Assembly: GCA_900315565.1 (NCBI GenBank)
Contig: OMZS01000009.1
Span: 1 to 64,000 of the forward strand
Direction of reading: 5' to 3'
Length of the DNA stretch: 64,000 bases
From: an uncultured Prevotellaceae bacterium
GTDB lineage: Bacteria > Bacteroidota > Bacteroidia > Bacteroidales > Bacteroidaceae
Below the pieces are notes generated by a model. It searched no databases and was not told the origin of the DNA. It saw only the letters and a program-made list of their open reading frames with translations. The position numbers were made by a program, and so were the translations under genes. This document shows, piece after piece, positions 41,778 to 55,101 of this stretch (within the stretch, counting starts at the first letter, position 1; each line of letters begins with the position of its first letter).

Positions 41778-42844
41778 ATGGCTAAAGAGAATTTTGTGCG
41801 CACCAAACCGCACGTTAACATTGGTACTATCGGTCACGTTGACCATGGTAAGACAACTCTGACCGCTGCTATCACCACCGTTCTGCACAAGAAGGGTCTT
41901 TCTGAGGTGAAGTCGTTCGATTCTATCGACAACGCTCCTGAGGAAAAAGAGCGCGGTATCACTATTAACACCGCTCACGTTGAGTACGAGACCGAGAAGC
42001 GTCACTATGCTCACGTTGACTGCCCGGGACACGCCGACTATGTGAAGAACATGGTAACTGGTGCTGCCCAGATGGACGGTGCTATCATGAGGAAATGCTG
42101 GAGCTCGTAGAGATGGAGGTTCAGGAGATTCTGGCTCAGTATGAGTTCGAGGAAGAGACTCCTATCATCCGCGGTTCTGCTCTTGGCGCCCTGAACGGTG
42201 TTGAGAAGTGGGAAGAGAAAGTGCTTGAGCTGATGGATACCTGCGACACTTGGATTCAGGAACCCCCGCGCGACACTGACAAGCCCTTCCTGATGCCTGT
42301 TGAGGACGTGTTCTCAATCACAGGTCGTGGTACTGTTGCTACAGGCCGTATCGAGACTGGTGTCATCCACGTTGGTGACGAGGTTGAGCTGCTCGGTCTT
42401 GGCGAGGACAAGAAGTCGGTTGTTACCGGTGTTGAGATGTTCCGCAAGATTCTTGACGAAGGCCAGGCTGGTGATAACGTTGGTCTGCTGCTCCGCGGTA
42501 TCGACAAGAACGAAATCAAGCGCGGTATGGTGCTCTGCCATCCGGGTCAGATTAAGCCTTTCAAGAAGTTCAAGGCCTCTATCTATGTGCTGAAGAAGGA
42601 AGAGGGTGGACGTCACACTCCGTTCGGAAACAAGTATCGTCCCCAGTTCTATCTCCGCACAATGGACTGCACGGGTGAGATTACTCTTCCCGAGGGCGTT
42701 GAAATGGTAATGCCTGGTGATAACGTAGAGATCACCGTTGAGCTGATTTACGCCGTTGCCCTGAATCCTGGTCTGCGTTTCGCTATCCGCGAGGGTGGTC
42801 GTACCGTAGGTTCTGGTCAGATTACAGAGGTTTACGAAGACTAA
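41778..42844 (+). pseudogene. tuf: Elongation factor Tu, broken by an internal deletion of about 118 bases
   Basis: EF-Tu brings aminoacyl-tRNA to the ribosome. The gene starts at 41778 ([21 protein letters not shown]-loop GHVDHGKT) and contains [20 protein letters not shown] (G3). After GAI (42086) the frame breaks and ends in RKCWSS-stop. True EF-Tu sequence resumes in another frame at 42089 ([14 protein letters not shown]) and runs to EVYED at 42844 through domains II and III. The missing 39-40 residues include the DGPMPQTREH helix and the G4 motif NKCD that recognises guanine, so the product cannot work. The junction has a 2-base microhomology (AT). The first frame needs 3n+1 extra bases. 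In a single-copy gene this is most likely a local assembly error. Confidence 0.93.
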
Positions 42845-42908
42845 GAAAAGTTCTTTTCCGTTGCGATGATTCGCTCATAAACGGAACAACAGAACCAACA
42901 ATCAAACA

Positions 42909-42930
42909 GCCCCCACTTACGGGTGGGGGC
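42909..42930 (+). terminator. Hairpin after tuf
   Basis: GCCCCCAC (42909-42916) pairs with GTGGGGGC (42923-42930); T-tract is weak. It lies between tuf and tRNA-Trp. Confidence 0.65.
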
Positions 42931-42936
42931 TTACTT

Positions 42937-43009
42937 ACGGGAATAGCTCAGTTGGTAGAGCATCGGTCTCCAAAACCGAGGGTCGTGGGTTCGAGTCCTC
43001 CTTCCCGTG
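42937..43009 (+). tRNA. tRNA-Trp (CCA)
   Basis: Acceptor ACGGGAA pairs with TTCCCGT; anticodon loop CTCCAAA gives CCA. It precedes secE and nusG, the usual Bacteroidetes order tuf-trnW-secE-nusG. Confidence 0.95.
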
Positions 43010-43013
43010 CTAG

Positions 43014-43190
43014 AAAAGATATTGCAAGGATTGCTACGAAGAACTTGCGCATAAGACTACTTGGCCAACGCGTCAACAACTTACCCATACAGCAATGGTT
43101 GTATTATCTGCTTCCCTTATCATTGCTGTTGTGGTGTTTGCGATGGACTCATTGTTCAGATGGATTATGACGATGGTTTACCCAAGTTAA
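43014..43190 (+). pseudogene. secE: SecE preprotein translocase subunit, start codon region missing
   Basis: In the frame that ends with TAA at 43188 the sequence reads KRYCKDCYEELAHKTTWPTR, then QQLTHTAMVVLSASLIIAVV and VFAMDSLFRWIMTMVYPS, a normal 58-residue SecE with one membrane helix and the conserved W-P-(T/S) motif. A TAG at 43011-43013 closes the frame on the left and there is no ATG, GTG or TTG before the conserved part. The usual N-terminus (about MxKKIV) and the tRNA-secE spacer are absent: tRNA-Trp ends at 43009. SecE is essential, so about 15 or more bases seem lost at the junction, the third such loss near here. An overlapping longer frame at 42952-43170 is not SecE. Confidence 0.85.
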
Positions 43191-43202
43191 CGTTCAAGAA
43201 AA

Positions 43203-43745
43203 ATGGCTGAAACAGGTAAAAAATGGTACGTGCTTCGTGCTGTGAGTGGTAAAGAAGCCAAGGTGAAAGAATACATCGAGGCCGAAATCAAGCACAACCC
43301 GTTGCTCACTCAGTATGTTTCTCAGGTGCTTATACCGCTGGAGAAGCATGCTACTCTGCGTAATGGCAAGCGTGTGGTGAAGGAGAAGATTGCTCTTCCT
43401 GGCTACGTGCTCGTTGAGGCAGAACTGAAGGGCGACGTGGCACACACATTGCGCTTTATGCCAAATGTTTTAGGCTTTCTTGGAGGTTTGGATAATCCCA
43501 CGCCCGTAAAACAGGCTGACGTGAACCGTATTCTTGGAACTGCCGAAGAGACAGAAATCGTGGATGATATCGCTATCCCGTTTGTTGTCGATGAGACAGT
43601 GAAGGTGACGGATGGTCCATTCAGCGGCTTCAGCGGAGTCATCGAAGAGGTGAATGCCGAGAAGCACAAGCTGAAGGTGATGGTCAAAATCTTCGGACGT
43701 AAAACTCCGTTAGAGCTTGGTTTTATGCAAGTTGCAAAAGAATAA
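43203..43745 (+). CDS. nusG: Transcription termination/antitermination factor NusG
   Basis: NusG binds RNA polymerase and couples it to Rho or the ribosome. The 180-residue protein has the NGN domain (KKWYVLRAVSGKEAKVKEYI, FPGYV-like LPGYVLVEAELKGDVAHTLR, VLGFLGGLDNPTPVKQADVN) and the KOW domain (DETVKVTDGPFSGFSGVIEE, VNAEKHKLKVMVKIFGRKTP). Length is typical (about 180). It follows secE by 12 bases and precedes the rplK-rplA-rplJ-rplL-rpoB-rpoC genes. Confidence 0.97.
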   Translation: MAETGKKWYVLRAVSGKEAKVKEYIEAEIKHNPLLTQYVSQVLIPLEKHATLRNGKRVVKEKIALPGYVLVEAELKGDVAHTLRFMPNVLGFLGGLDNPTPVKQADVNRILGTAEETEIVDDIAIPFVVDETVKVTDGPFSGFSGVIEEVNAEKHKLKVMVKIFGRKTPLELGFMQVAKE

Positions 43746-43843
43746 GCTTGTTGTTACGGACTTGCTGGTTCTTTTATATTTGGTCACTACGGTGTTTTGT
43801 CACCGGGTGGCTCTTACAAAAATCTATTTAATTATTACAGAAA

Positions 43844-44281
43844 ATGGCTAAAGAAGTTGCTGGATTAATCAAATTACAGATTAAAGGTGGCGCAGCAAAT
43901 CCCTCTCCCCCCGTAGGCCCTGCACTGGGTTCTAAGGGTATCAACATCATGGGATTCTGCAAAGAGTTCAACGCCAGAACCCAGGATAAGGCAGGCAAGA
44001 TTCTTCCTGTCGTTATCACTTACTACACCGACAAGTCATTCAGCTTCGTCATCAAGACCCCTCCCGCAGCTGTCCAGCTTAAAGAGGCTGCCAAGGTGAA
44101 CAGCGGTTCTGCTGAGCCCAACCGTAAAAAGGTTGCCTCGGTGACATGGGATCAGGTTCGCGCTATCGCAGAGGACAAGATGACCGACCTTAATTGCTTT
44201 ACGGTCGAGTCTGCTATGAAGATTATTGCCGGTACAGCAAGAAGCATGGGTATCACTGTAAAAGGGGATTTCCCTGGATAA
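43844..44281 (+). CDS. rplK: 50S ribosomal protein L11
   Basis: The 145-residue protein binds 23S rRNA in the GTPase-associated centre and is needed for the stringent response. It has the N-terminal [20 protein letters not shown] and the [20 protein letters not shown] region, then the rRNA-binding C-terminal domain ([20 protein letters not shown] ending in [11 protein letters not shown]). The length is family standard (141-147). The nusG gene is 98 bases upstream; rplA follows after 73 bases. Confidence 0.98.
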   Translation: MAKEVAGLIKLQIKGGAANPSPPVGPALGSKGINIMGFCKEFNARTQDKAGKILPVVITYYTDKSFSFVIKTPPAAVQLKEAAKVNSGSAEPNRKKVASVTWDQVRAIAEDKMTDLNCFTVESAMKIIAGTARSMGITVKGDFPG

Positions 44282-44354
44282 TAACAATGACCGCTGCACC
44301 AACAGAGACAACGTCTCTCAACATGCAGCAGCCAATTAAAACTTCAATTAAGAC

Positions 44355-45047
44355 ATGGGTAAACTGACAAAAAATCAAAAATCAGTAGCTGAGAAGGTTG
44401 AAGCAGGGAAAGCATACTCTTTACAGGAAGCTCTCGAACTGGTGAAGGAAATCACCACTACCAAGTTCGATGCTTCGGTTGATATTGATGTACGCTTAGG
44501 CGTTGACCCGCGTAAGGCTAACCAGATGGTCCGTGGTGTGGTTTCACTGCCCAACGGAACAGGTAAGGTTACGCGCGTGCTGGCTCTGTGCACACCTGAT
44601 CAGGAAGCTGCCGCCAAGGAGGCAGGTGCTGATTATGTGGGTCTCGATGAGTATATCGAGAAGATAAAAGGTGGATGGACTGACATTGATGTCATCATCA
44701 CCATGCCCTCTTGCATGGGTAAGATTGGCCCTCTCGGCCGTGTGCTCGGCCCTCGTGGTCTGATGCCTAACCCCAAGAGTGGTACTGTTACTATGGACGT
44801 TGCTAAGGCAGTTAAGGAAGTAAAGCAGGGTAAGATTGACTTTAAGGTTGACAAGACTGGTATCATCCACACCTCAATCGGTAAGGTCAGCATGACTCCC
44901 GAGCAGCTCTGCGGAAACGCGAAGGAATTCATCTCTACCGTTATCAAGCTGAAGCCAGCCGCTGCGAAAGGTACATACGTGAAGAGTATCTTTGTTTCTA
45001 GCACGATGAGTATGGGTGTCAAGGTTGATCCAAAGACAGTTGAATAA
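44355..45047 (+). CDS. rplA: 50S ribosomal protein L1
   Basis: L1 forms the mobile stalk of the large subunit near the E site. The 230-residue protein shows [79 protein letters not shown] and [20 protein letters not shown]. Length is usual (about 230). In other bacteria L1 represses its own operon through mRNA binding; no specific mimic site was identified here. rplJ starts 21 bases downstream. Confidence 0.98.
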   Translation: MGKLTKNQKSVAEKVEAGKAYSLQEALELVKEITTTKFDASVDIDVRLGVDPRKANQMVRGVVSLPNGTGKVTRVLALCTPDQEAAAKEAGADYVGLDEYIEKIKGGWTDIDVIITMPSCMGKIGPLGRVLGPRGLMPNPKSGTVTMDVAKAVKEVKQGKIDFKVDKTGIIHTSIGKVSMTPEQLCGNAKEFISTVIKLKPAAAKGTYVKSIFVSSTMSMGVKVDPKTVE

Positions 45048-45067
45048 CTCTACAAAGAAGTGTAAAC

Positions 45068-45583
45068 ATGAAAAAAGAAGTTAAAGATACTATCATTGTA
45101 GAACTTGGCGAGAAGCTCAAAGAGTATCCTCATTTCTATCTGGTTGACGTTTCCGGACTGAACGCTGAGGCTACTGCCGACCTTCGTCGCAAGTGCTTCA
45201 AGAACGAAATCAAGATGGTCGTTGTGAAGAACAAGCTTCTGCACAAGGCTTTCGAGGCTTCGGATATTGATTTTGAACCTTTGTACAGTGCGCTGAAAGG
45301 CAGCACCGCTGTGATGTTCACCAACACAGCCAACGTGCCTGCCAAGCTGCTGAAGGAATACAAGAAGGCAGGCATCCCTGCTCTGAAAGCTGCTTACGCA
45401 GAAGAGAGCATATTTGTAGGTGCCGACCGTCTGGAGGAACTGGTTGCTATCAAGAGCAAGAACGAACTCATTGCCGACGTTGTTGCACTGCTGCAATCTC
45501 CAATCAAGAATGTTGTTTCCGCATTGAATGCTGGTGGCAAGATTCATGGTCTGCTTGACGCTATCGCTGAGCGTAACCAATAA
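45068..45583 (+). CDS. rplJ: 50S ribosomal protein L10
   Basis: L10 anchors the L7/L12 dimers to the stalk. The 171-residue protein has KEVKDTIIVELGEKLKEYPH, VDVSGLNAEATADLRRKCFK, IKMVVVKNKLLHKAFEASDI and ends with a helical L12-binding tail (VVSALNAGGKIHGLLDAIAE). Length is normal. It follows rplA by 21 bases and precedes rplL by 52 bases of A/T-rich heptamer-like DNA. Confidence 0.97.
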   Translation: MKKEVKDTIIVELGEKLKEYPHFYLVDVSGLNAEATADLRRKCFKNEIKMVVVKNKLLHKAFEASDIDFEPLYSALKGSTAVMFTNTANVPAKLLKEYKKAGIPALKAAYAEESIFVGADRLEELVAIKSKNELIADVVALLQSPIKNVVSALNAGGKIHGLLDAIAERNQ

Positions 45584-45634
45584 GCGAACAATTAAAGATT
45601 AAGATTAAAAACAATTAAAAAATTTTAGAATAAA

Positions 45635-46012
45635 ATGGCAGATATTAAAGCTATTGCTGAAGAGTTGGTAAACCTTACAGTAAAAGAAGTTAATGAGTTG
45701 GCAACAGTCCTGAAGGACGAGTATGGAATTGAGCCTGCTGCTGCAGCTGTTGCTGTTGCTGCTGCTCCTGGTGCAGCCGAGGCTGAGGCCGTCGAGGAGA
45801 AGACATCGTTTGATGTTGTTCTGAAGTCTATTGGCAGCGCTAAGCTCCAGGTTGTAAAGGCTGTGAAAGAGGCTTGCGGTCTTGGTCTGAAAGAGGCTAA
45901 GGATCTCGTAGATGGTGCTCCTGCTACCATCAAGGAAGGTCTGTCTAAGGACGAGGCTGAGAACCTGAAGAAGGCTATCGAGGCTGCTGGTGCCGAGATT
46001 GAGCTCAAATAA
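45635..46012 (+). CDS. rplL: 50S ribosomal protein L7/L12
   Basis: The 125-residue stalk protein recruits translational GTPases. The N-terminal dimerisation helix ([19 protein letters not shown]) is followed by an Ala-rich hinge ([20 protein letters not shown]) and the C-terminal domain with [40 protein letters not shown] and [13 protein letters not shown]. It precedes an attenuator-like hairpin and rpoB. Confidence 0.98.
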   Translation: MADIKAIAEELVNLTVKEVNELATVLKDEYGIEPAAAAVAVAAAPGAAEAEAVEEKTSFDVVLKSIGSAKLQVVKAVKEACGLGLKEAKDLVDGAPATIKEGLSKDEAENLKKAIEAAGAEIELK

Positions 46013-46033
46013 TAGCATTTGCTAAATCATAAC

Positions 46034-46072
46034 AGGTTAGGATTTGCCCAGTCGGCAAGTCCTAACCTTTTT
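46034..46072 (+). terminator. Terminator/attenuator between rplL and rpoB
   Basis: AGGTTAGGATTTGCC pairs with GGCAAGTCCTAACCT (one mismatch) and is followed by TTTTTGTG. Read-through to rpoB is likely partial, as known for rplL-rpoB in other bacteria. Confidence 0.85.
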
Positions 46073-46157
46073 GTGTCTTTTGACACTTCCCTATACAAGC
46101 CCTGCACGTTTTACAGGGTTTTTTCGACCTACAAAGATTATTATTAATAAGTGAAGA

Positions 46158-49100
46158 ATGGCTTCTAAAATTGTTGACAACAGAGTAAATTTTGCCAGCG
46201 TGAAGAATCCGATGCCCTATCCGGACTTCCTCGATGTGCAGTTAAAGTCTTTCAGAGACTTCTTGCAGTTAGACACTCCGCCTGAAGAACGCAAGAACGA
46301 CGGTTTATATAAGGTGTTCGCCGAGAACTTCCCTATTACCGACACGCGTAATAATTTCGTTCTTGAGTTCTTGGATTACTATATCGACCCGCCTCGCTAC
46401 ACCATCGACGAATGTCTGGAGCGTGGCCTGACCTATAGCGTGCCTTTGAAGGCTAAGATGAAACTGTATTGTACAGACCCCGACCACGAAGACTTTGGCA
46501 CATTCATCAACGATGTGTTCCTGGGCACCATTCCCTACATGACTCAAAACGGCACCTTTGTCATCAATGGTGCTGAGCGTGTGGTGGTTTCTCAGCTTCA
46601 CCGTTCACCGGGCGTATTCTTCGGGCAGGGCATCCATGCCAACGGAACCGTGCTCTACAGCGCACGCATCATTCCGTTCAAAGGTTCGTGGATTGAGTTC
46701 GCCACCGACATCAACAATGTGATGTACGCTTACATCGACCGTAAGAAGAAGTTGCCTGTTACCACGCTGCTTCGTGCCATCGGTTTTGAGAGCGACAAGG
46801 ATATTCTTCAGATTTTCGACCTCTGCGAAGAAGTGAAAGTCAACAAGAAGAACATGAAAGAAGCCATTGGCCGTAAGCTGGCCGCACGTGTGCTGAAAAG
46901 CTGGAACGAGGACTTTGTTGACGAGGACACGGGCGAAGTGGTGTCTATCGAGCGCAATGAGGTCATCATGGACCGTGAGACTGAGATTACTTCCGAAAAC
47001 ATGGAAGACATTCTCGAAAGCGGCACCTCTACCATCTTGCTGCACAAGGACGCTGAGGCTGCCAGCAAATATGCCATTATCTTCAACACCCTGCAGAAAG
47101 ACTCCAGCAACTCTGAGAAAGAAGCCGTGCTCTACATCTACCGTCAGCTTCGCAATGCCGATCCTGCCGACGATGCCAGTGCCCGCGAGGTGATTCAAAA
47201 CCTGTTCTTCTCTGACAAACGCTACGATCTGGGTGATGTAGGCCGTTACAGAATCAACAAAAAGTTAGGTCTTGATACCGACATGGACGTTCGTATCCTG
47301 ACCAAAGAAGATATTATTGAGATTATCAAATATCTCATTCAGCTGGTCAACTCGAATGCTACTGTTGACGATATCGACCACCTCTCTAACCGTCGTGTGC
47401 GTACCGTCGGCGAGCAACTGAGCAACCAGTTCTCCATCGGTCTGGCTCGCATGAGCCGCACCATCCGCGAGCGTATGAACGTCCGCGACAACGAGGTGTT
47501 CCAGCCCACAGACCTGATTAATGCCAAAACCATTTCGAGCGTCATCAACTCGTTCTTTGGCACCAACCCGCTCTCTCAGTTCATGGACCAGACTAACCCG
47601 CTGGCCGAGGTAACCCACAAGCGCCGTCTTTCGGCCCTTGGCCCTGGTGGACTGTCGCGCGAGCGTGCCGGTTTCGAGGTACGCGACGTTCACTACACTC
47701 ACTATGGCCGTCTGTGTCCTATCGAGAGCCCTGAAGGTCCTAATATCGGCCTTATCTCCTCGCTCTGCGTTTATGCAAAGATCAACGAGCTTGGCTTCAT
47801 CGAAACTCCTTACCGAAAGGTGGAGAACGGTGTGGTGAACCTGAAGAACGAAGACGTGGTTTATCTCACCGCAGAAGAGGAAGAAGACCACATCATCGGA
47901 CAGGGCAATGCTCCGCTGCGCGACGACGGCACATTTATCCGCGACGTGGTGAAATGCCGTCAGGATGCTGACTTCCCCGTGGTACCTCCCTCTGAGGTTG
48001 ACCTCATGGACGTTGCTCCCCAGCAGATTGCCTCCATCGCTGCCGGACTGATTCCTTTCCTTGAGCACGACGATGCCCACCGTGCACTGATGGGTTCGAA
48101 CATGATGCGCCAGGCTGTTCCCCTACTCCACAACGAAGCTCCTATTGTAGGTACCGGTATCGAGAAACAGGTGTGCGTTGACTCTCGCACCATGATTACC
48201 GCCGAGGGCGATGGTGTCATTGAATATGTTGATGCCACCACCATCCGCATTCTCTATGACCGCACCGAGGAAGAAGAGTTTGTCAGCTTCGAGCCTGCAC
48301 TGAAAGAATACCGCATTCCCAAGTTCCGCCGCACCAACCAGAACATGACCATCGACCTTCGCCCGATTTGCGATAAGGGTCAGCGTGTGAAGAAAGGCGA
48401 CATCCTGACCGAAGGCTACGCCACCGAAAATGGTGAGCTGGCACTGGGCCGCAACCTGCTTGTTGCCTACATGCCTTGGAAGGGCTACAACTACGAGGAT
48501 GCTATTGTGCTCAACGAGCGCATTGTTCGCGAGGACGTGCTTACATCTGTTCACGTAGATGAGTATTCGCTCGATGTTCGTGAGACCAAACGTGGTATGG
48601 AGGAGTTCACCGCCGATATTCCCAATGTCAGCGAAGAGGCCACTAAAGACCTTGACGACAATGGTATTATCCGTGTTGGTGCCCGCGTAGAGCCAGGCGA
48701 CATCCTCATTGGTAAGATTTCGCCTAAGGGCGAGAGCGACCCGTCGCCCGAGGAGAAACTGCTGCGTGCCATCTTTGGCGACAAGGCCGGCGACGTGAAA
48801 GACAGTTCACTGAAAGCCAATCCTTCGCTGACAGGTGTGGTCATCGACAAAAAACTCTTCTCACGCGCAGTGAAGACCCGCGAGAGCAAGAAACAAGATA
48901 AAATCATCCTTGCCAAGATTGATGAGGAATACGAAGCAAAGAACAACGATCTGAAAGACATTCTCGTTGACAAACTGCTCACCCTCACCGAAGGCAAGAA
49001 CTCTATGGGTGTGAAAGACTACACAGGTGCAGAAATCATCACAAAGGGCAGCAAATTTACCACAACTGCCCTAAAGAACCTGGAGTACGACGGTATCCAG

Positions 49101-49970
49101 AGCAACAACTGGACCAACGACGAGCACACCAACGAGCTTATCCAACAGCTCATCATGAACTACATCAAGAAGTACAAACTGCTCGATGCCGAACTGAAGC
49201 GCCGCAAGTTTGCCATTACCATTGGCGACGAGCTGCCCTCTGGCATTCAGCAGATGGCCAAAGTCTATGTTGCCAAGAAACGTAAGATTGGCGTAGGCGA
49301 CAAGCTCGCCGGTCGTCACGGCAACAAGGGCATTGTATCGAAGGTGGTTCGCCAGGAAGACATGCCGTTCCTCGAGGACGGACGCCCTGTTGACTTGGTA
49401 CTCAACCCGCTGGGTGTACCTTCGCGCATGAATCTTGGTCAGATATTCGAAGCCATCCTTGGTGCTGCTGGCAAACGCCTGGGAGTGAAGTTTGCTACCC
49501 CTATTTTCGACGGTGCAAAACTCGAAGACCTCTCCCAGTGGACCGATAAAGCAGGCCTGCCGCGCCTTTGCTCCACTCACCTCTACGACGGCGAAACGGG
49601 CGAGAAATTCGACCAGCCCGCTACTGTGGGTATCACTTACTTCCTCAAGCTCGGCCACATGGTAGAGGACAAGATGCACGCCCGCTCCATTGGCCCGTAC
49701 AGTCTGATTACGCAACAGCCGCTTGGTGGTAAAGCACAATTTGGCGGTCAGCGCTTCGGAGAGATGGAAGTCTGGGCCTTGGAGGCATTCGGTGCCAGCC
49801 ATGTGCTGCAAGAGATTCTTACTATCAAGTCTGATGACGTGGTAGGCCGTTCGAAAGCCTACGAAGCCATTGTCAAGGGCGAGCCCATGCCTACTCCAGG
49901 CATTCCCGAGTCGCTCAATGTGCTTCTCCACGAACTTCGTGGTCTCGGTCTTAGCGTTAAGCTCGACTAA
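46158..49970 (+). CDS. rpoB: RNA polymerase beta subunit
   Basis: The 1270-residue subunit carries the catalytic core and the rifampicin pocket. Landmarks: the fork/rif region [20 protein letters not shown] then [96 protein letters not shown] and [20 protein letters not shown] near the C-terminus. The rif-region sequence looks wild-type by eye. The length fits Bacteroidetes (about 1270). No internal break is seen in this gene. rpoC follows after 55 bases of A/T-rich heptamer-like DNA. Confidence 0.99.
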   Translation: MASKIVDNRVNFASVKNPMPYPDFLDVQLKSFRDFLQLDTPPEERKNDGLYKVFAENFPITDTRNNFVLEFLDYYIDPPRYTIDECLERGLTYSVPLKAKMKLYCTDPDHEDFGTFINDVFLGTIPYMTQNGTFVINGAERVVVSQLHRSPGVFFGQGIHANGTVLYSARIIPFKGSWIEFATDINNVMYAYIDRKKKLPVTTLLRAIGFESDKDILQIFDLCEEVKVNKKNMKEAIGRKLAARVLKSWNEDFVDEDTGEVVSIERNEVIMDRETEITSENMEDILESGTSTILLHKDAEAASKYAIIFNTLQKDSSNSEKEAVLYIYRQLRNADPADDASAREVIQNLFFSDKRYDLGDVGRYRINKKLGLDTDMDVRILTKEDIIEIIKYLIQLVNSNATVDDIDHLSNRRVRTVGEQLSNQFSIGLARMSRTIRERMNVRDNEVFQPTDLINAKTISSVINSFFGTNPLSQFMDQTNPLAEVTHKRRLSALGPGGLSRERAGFEVRDVHYTHYGRLCPIESPEGPNIGLISSLCVYAKINELGFIETPYRKVENGVVNLKNEDVVYLTAEEEEDHIIGQGNAPLRDDGTFIRDVVKCRQDADFPVVPPSEVDLMDVAPQQIASIAAGLIPFLEHDDAHRALMGSNMMRQAVPLLHNEAPIVGTGIEKQVCVDSRTMITAEGDGVIEYVDATTIRILYDRTEEEEFVSFEPALKEYRIPKFRRTNQNMTIDLRPICDKGQRVKKGDILTEGYATENGELALGRNLLVAYMPWKGYNYEDAIVLNERIVREDVLTSVHVDEYSLDVRETKRGMEEFTADIPNVSEEATKDLDDNGIIRVGARVEPGDILIGKISPKGESDPSPEEKLLRAIFGDKAGDVKDSSLKANPSLTGVVIDKKLFSRAVKTRESKKQDKIILAKIDEEYEAKNNDLKDILVDKLLTLTEGKNSMGVKDYTGAEIITKGSKFTTTALKNLEYDGIQSNNWTNDEHTNELIQQLIMNYIKKYKLLDAELKRRKFAITIGDELPSGIQQMAKVYVAKKRKIGVGDKLAGRHGNKGIVSKVVRQEDMPFLEDGRPVDLVLNPLGVPSRMNLGQIFEAILGAAGKRLGVKFATPIFDGAKLEDLSQWTDKAGLPRLCSTHLYDGETGEKFDQPATVGITYFLKLGHMVEDKMHARSIGPYSLITQQPLGGKAQFGGQRFGEMEVWALEAFGASHVLQEILTIKSDDVVGRSKAYEAIVKGEPMPTPGIPESLNVLLHELRGLGLSVKLD

Positions 49971-50025
49971 CAGTTGAGAATTAATCATTAATTTTTAATT
50001 GTTGATTTTTAATAAAAAAAGAAAT

Positions 50026-54354
<4,329 letters not shown>

Positions 54355-54382
54355 GTCTGCGGCCAAAGGAAAAGCTATAACT

Positions 54383-54423
54383 AAAGGCAGATGCTTCCTG
54401 TCCCGGAAGCGTCTGCCTTTTTT
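54383..54423 (+). terminator. Terminator of the rpoBC operon
   Basis: AAAGGCAGATGCTTCC pairs with GGAAGCGTCTGCCTTT (one G-U/mismatch) with a 6-base loop, then TTTTTT. Confidence 0.95.
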
Positions 54424-55101
54424 CGTACCTTCTTTTTCACACAGAGTAAACAGAGGTACAGAGGTTGTGTAAAACAACTTCGCTGCGTGAGACCAACAAT
54501 GTTGTGAGTTATTCTCCCAAAGCACGACACTGCGGAATTATCTCACGCCGTTACGTTCAAATTCTCTAGAAAATTTCATCATAACGCCGTGAGTTGTTTC
54601 CGCAGTTCCCGAAATGGTAATCACCATTCCGAGAGCAAATCTCTTGGGAGCAGGTGTCTGGCGTATGTCCTCATCCGCAGCAGGCAATGTCATCCCTCCT
54701 TTGCAGCTTCTTTTCGCCTTTTCTTCATATCTAGGAATAAAAAAAGGACGTTTTTCTTGCAACTTTCGTACCTTTTCCTTATTATTGCAACTAGTTGTTA
54801 ACTAAAACCACTCTGCCCATGAAATAAAACAAAAAGCAAAGGACACATAGGAAATAGAAGCGTTAGCTTTATTCTGGTTTTCCCATAATTCGCCAAAATT
54901 TTGAAAGCAACCAAGAGTAAATGCGAAGACGTTCACGCTGAAAGGCGTGGGCTTTTACTCGTATATGGTTGCAATGGTGTTTGGCGATACCAAGGGAAAG
55001 CGTACGCGAAGTAATCAGTCCACGTTTTCTATTTCTGTCTGTTTTCCGATAGCATTGAGGACTGAAAATACAAAATCAATAACAAACAAAATACAATTAT
55101 C
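54424..55101. other. Long intergenic region between rpoC and the LRR gene
   Basis: No gene is supported. It holds an extended palindrome (54541-54592: CTCACGCCGTTA ... TAACGCCGTGAG around AAATTCTCTAGAAAATTT) and a structured stretch at 54905-55020: CACGCTGAAAGGCGTG hairpin, GGTGTTTGGCGATACC hairpin and GCGTACGC palindrome, close upstream of the surface-protein gene. A 74-codon minus-strand frame (54538-54762) covers the palindrome but has no recognisable domain. Confidence 0.5.

Noticed and set aside
42095-42844. Separate gene starting at an internal ATG of tuf
   Set aside because: The sequence is EF-Tu domains I-end, II and III; it is part of the broken tuf, not an independent gene.
42952-43170. 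72-codon plus-strand frame over tRNA-Trp and secE
   Set aside because: It overlaps the tRNA and is out of frame with the conserved SecE sequence.
54538-54762. 74-codon minus-strand frame after rpoC
   Set aside because: It includes both arms of a palindrome, has no recognisable domain and no clear promoter. Kept as uncertain intergenic DNA.
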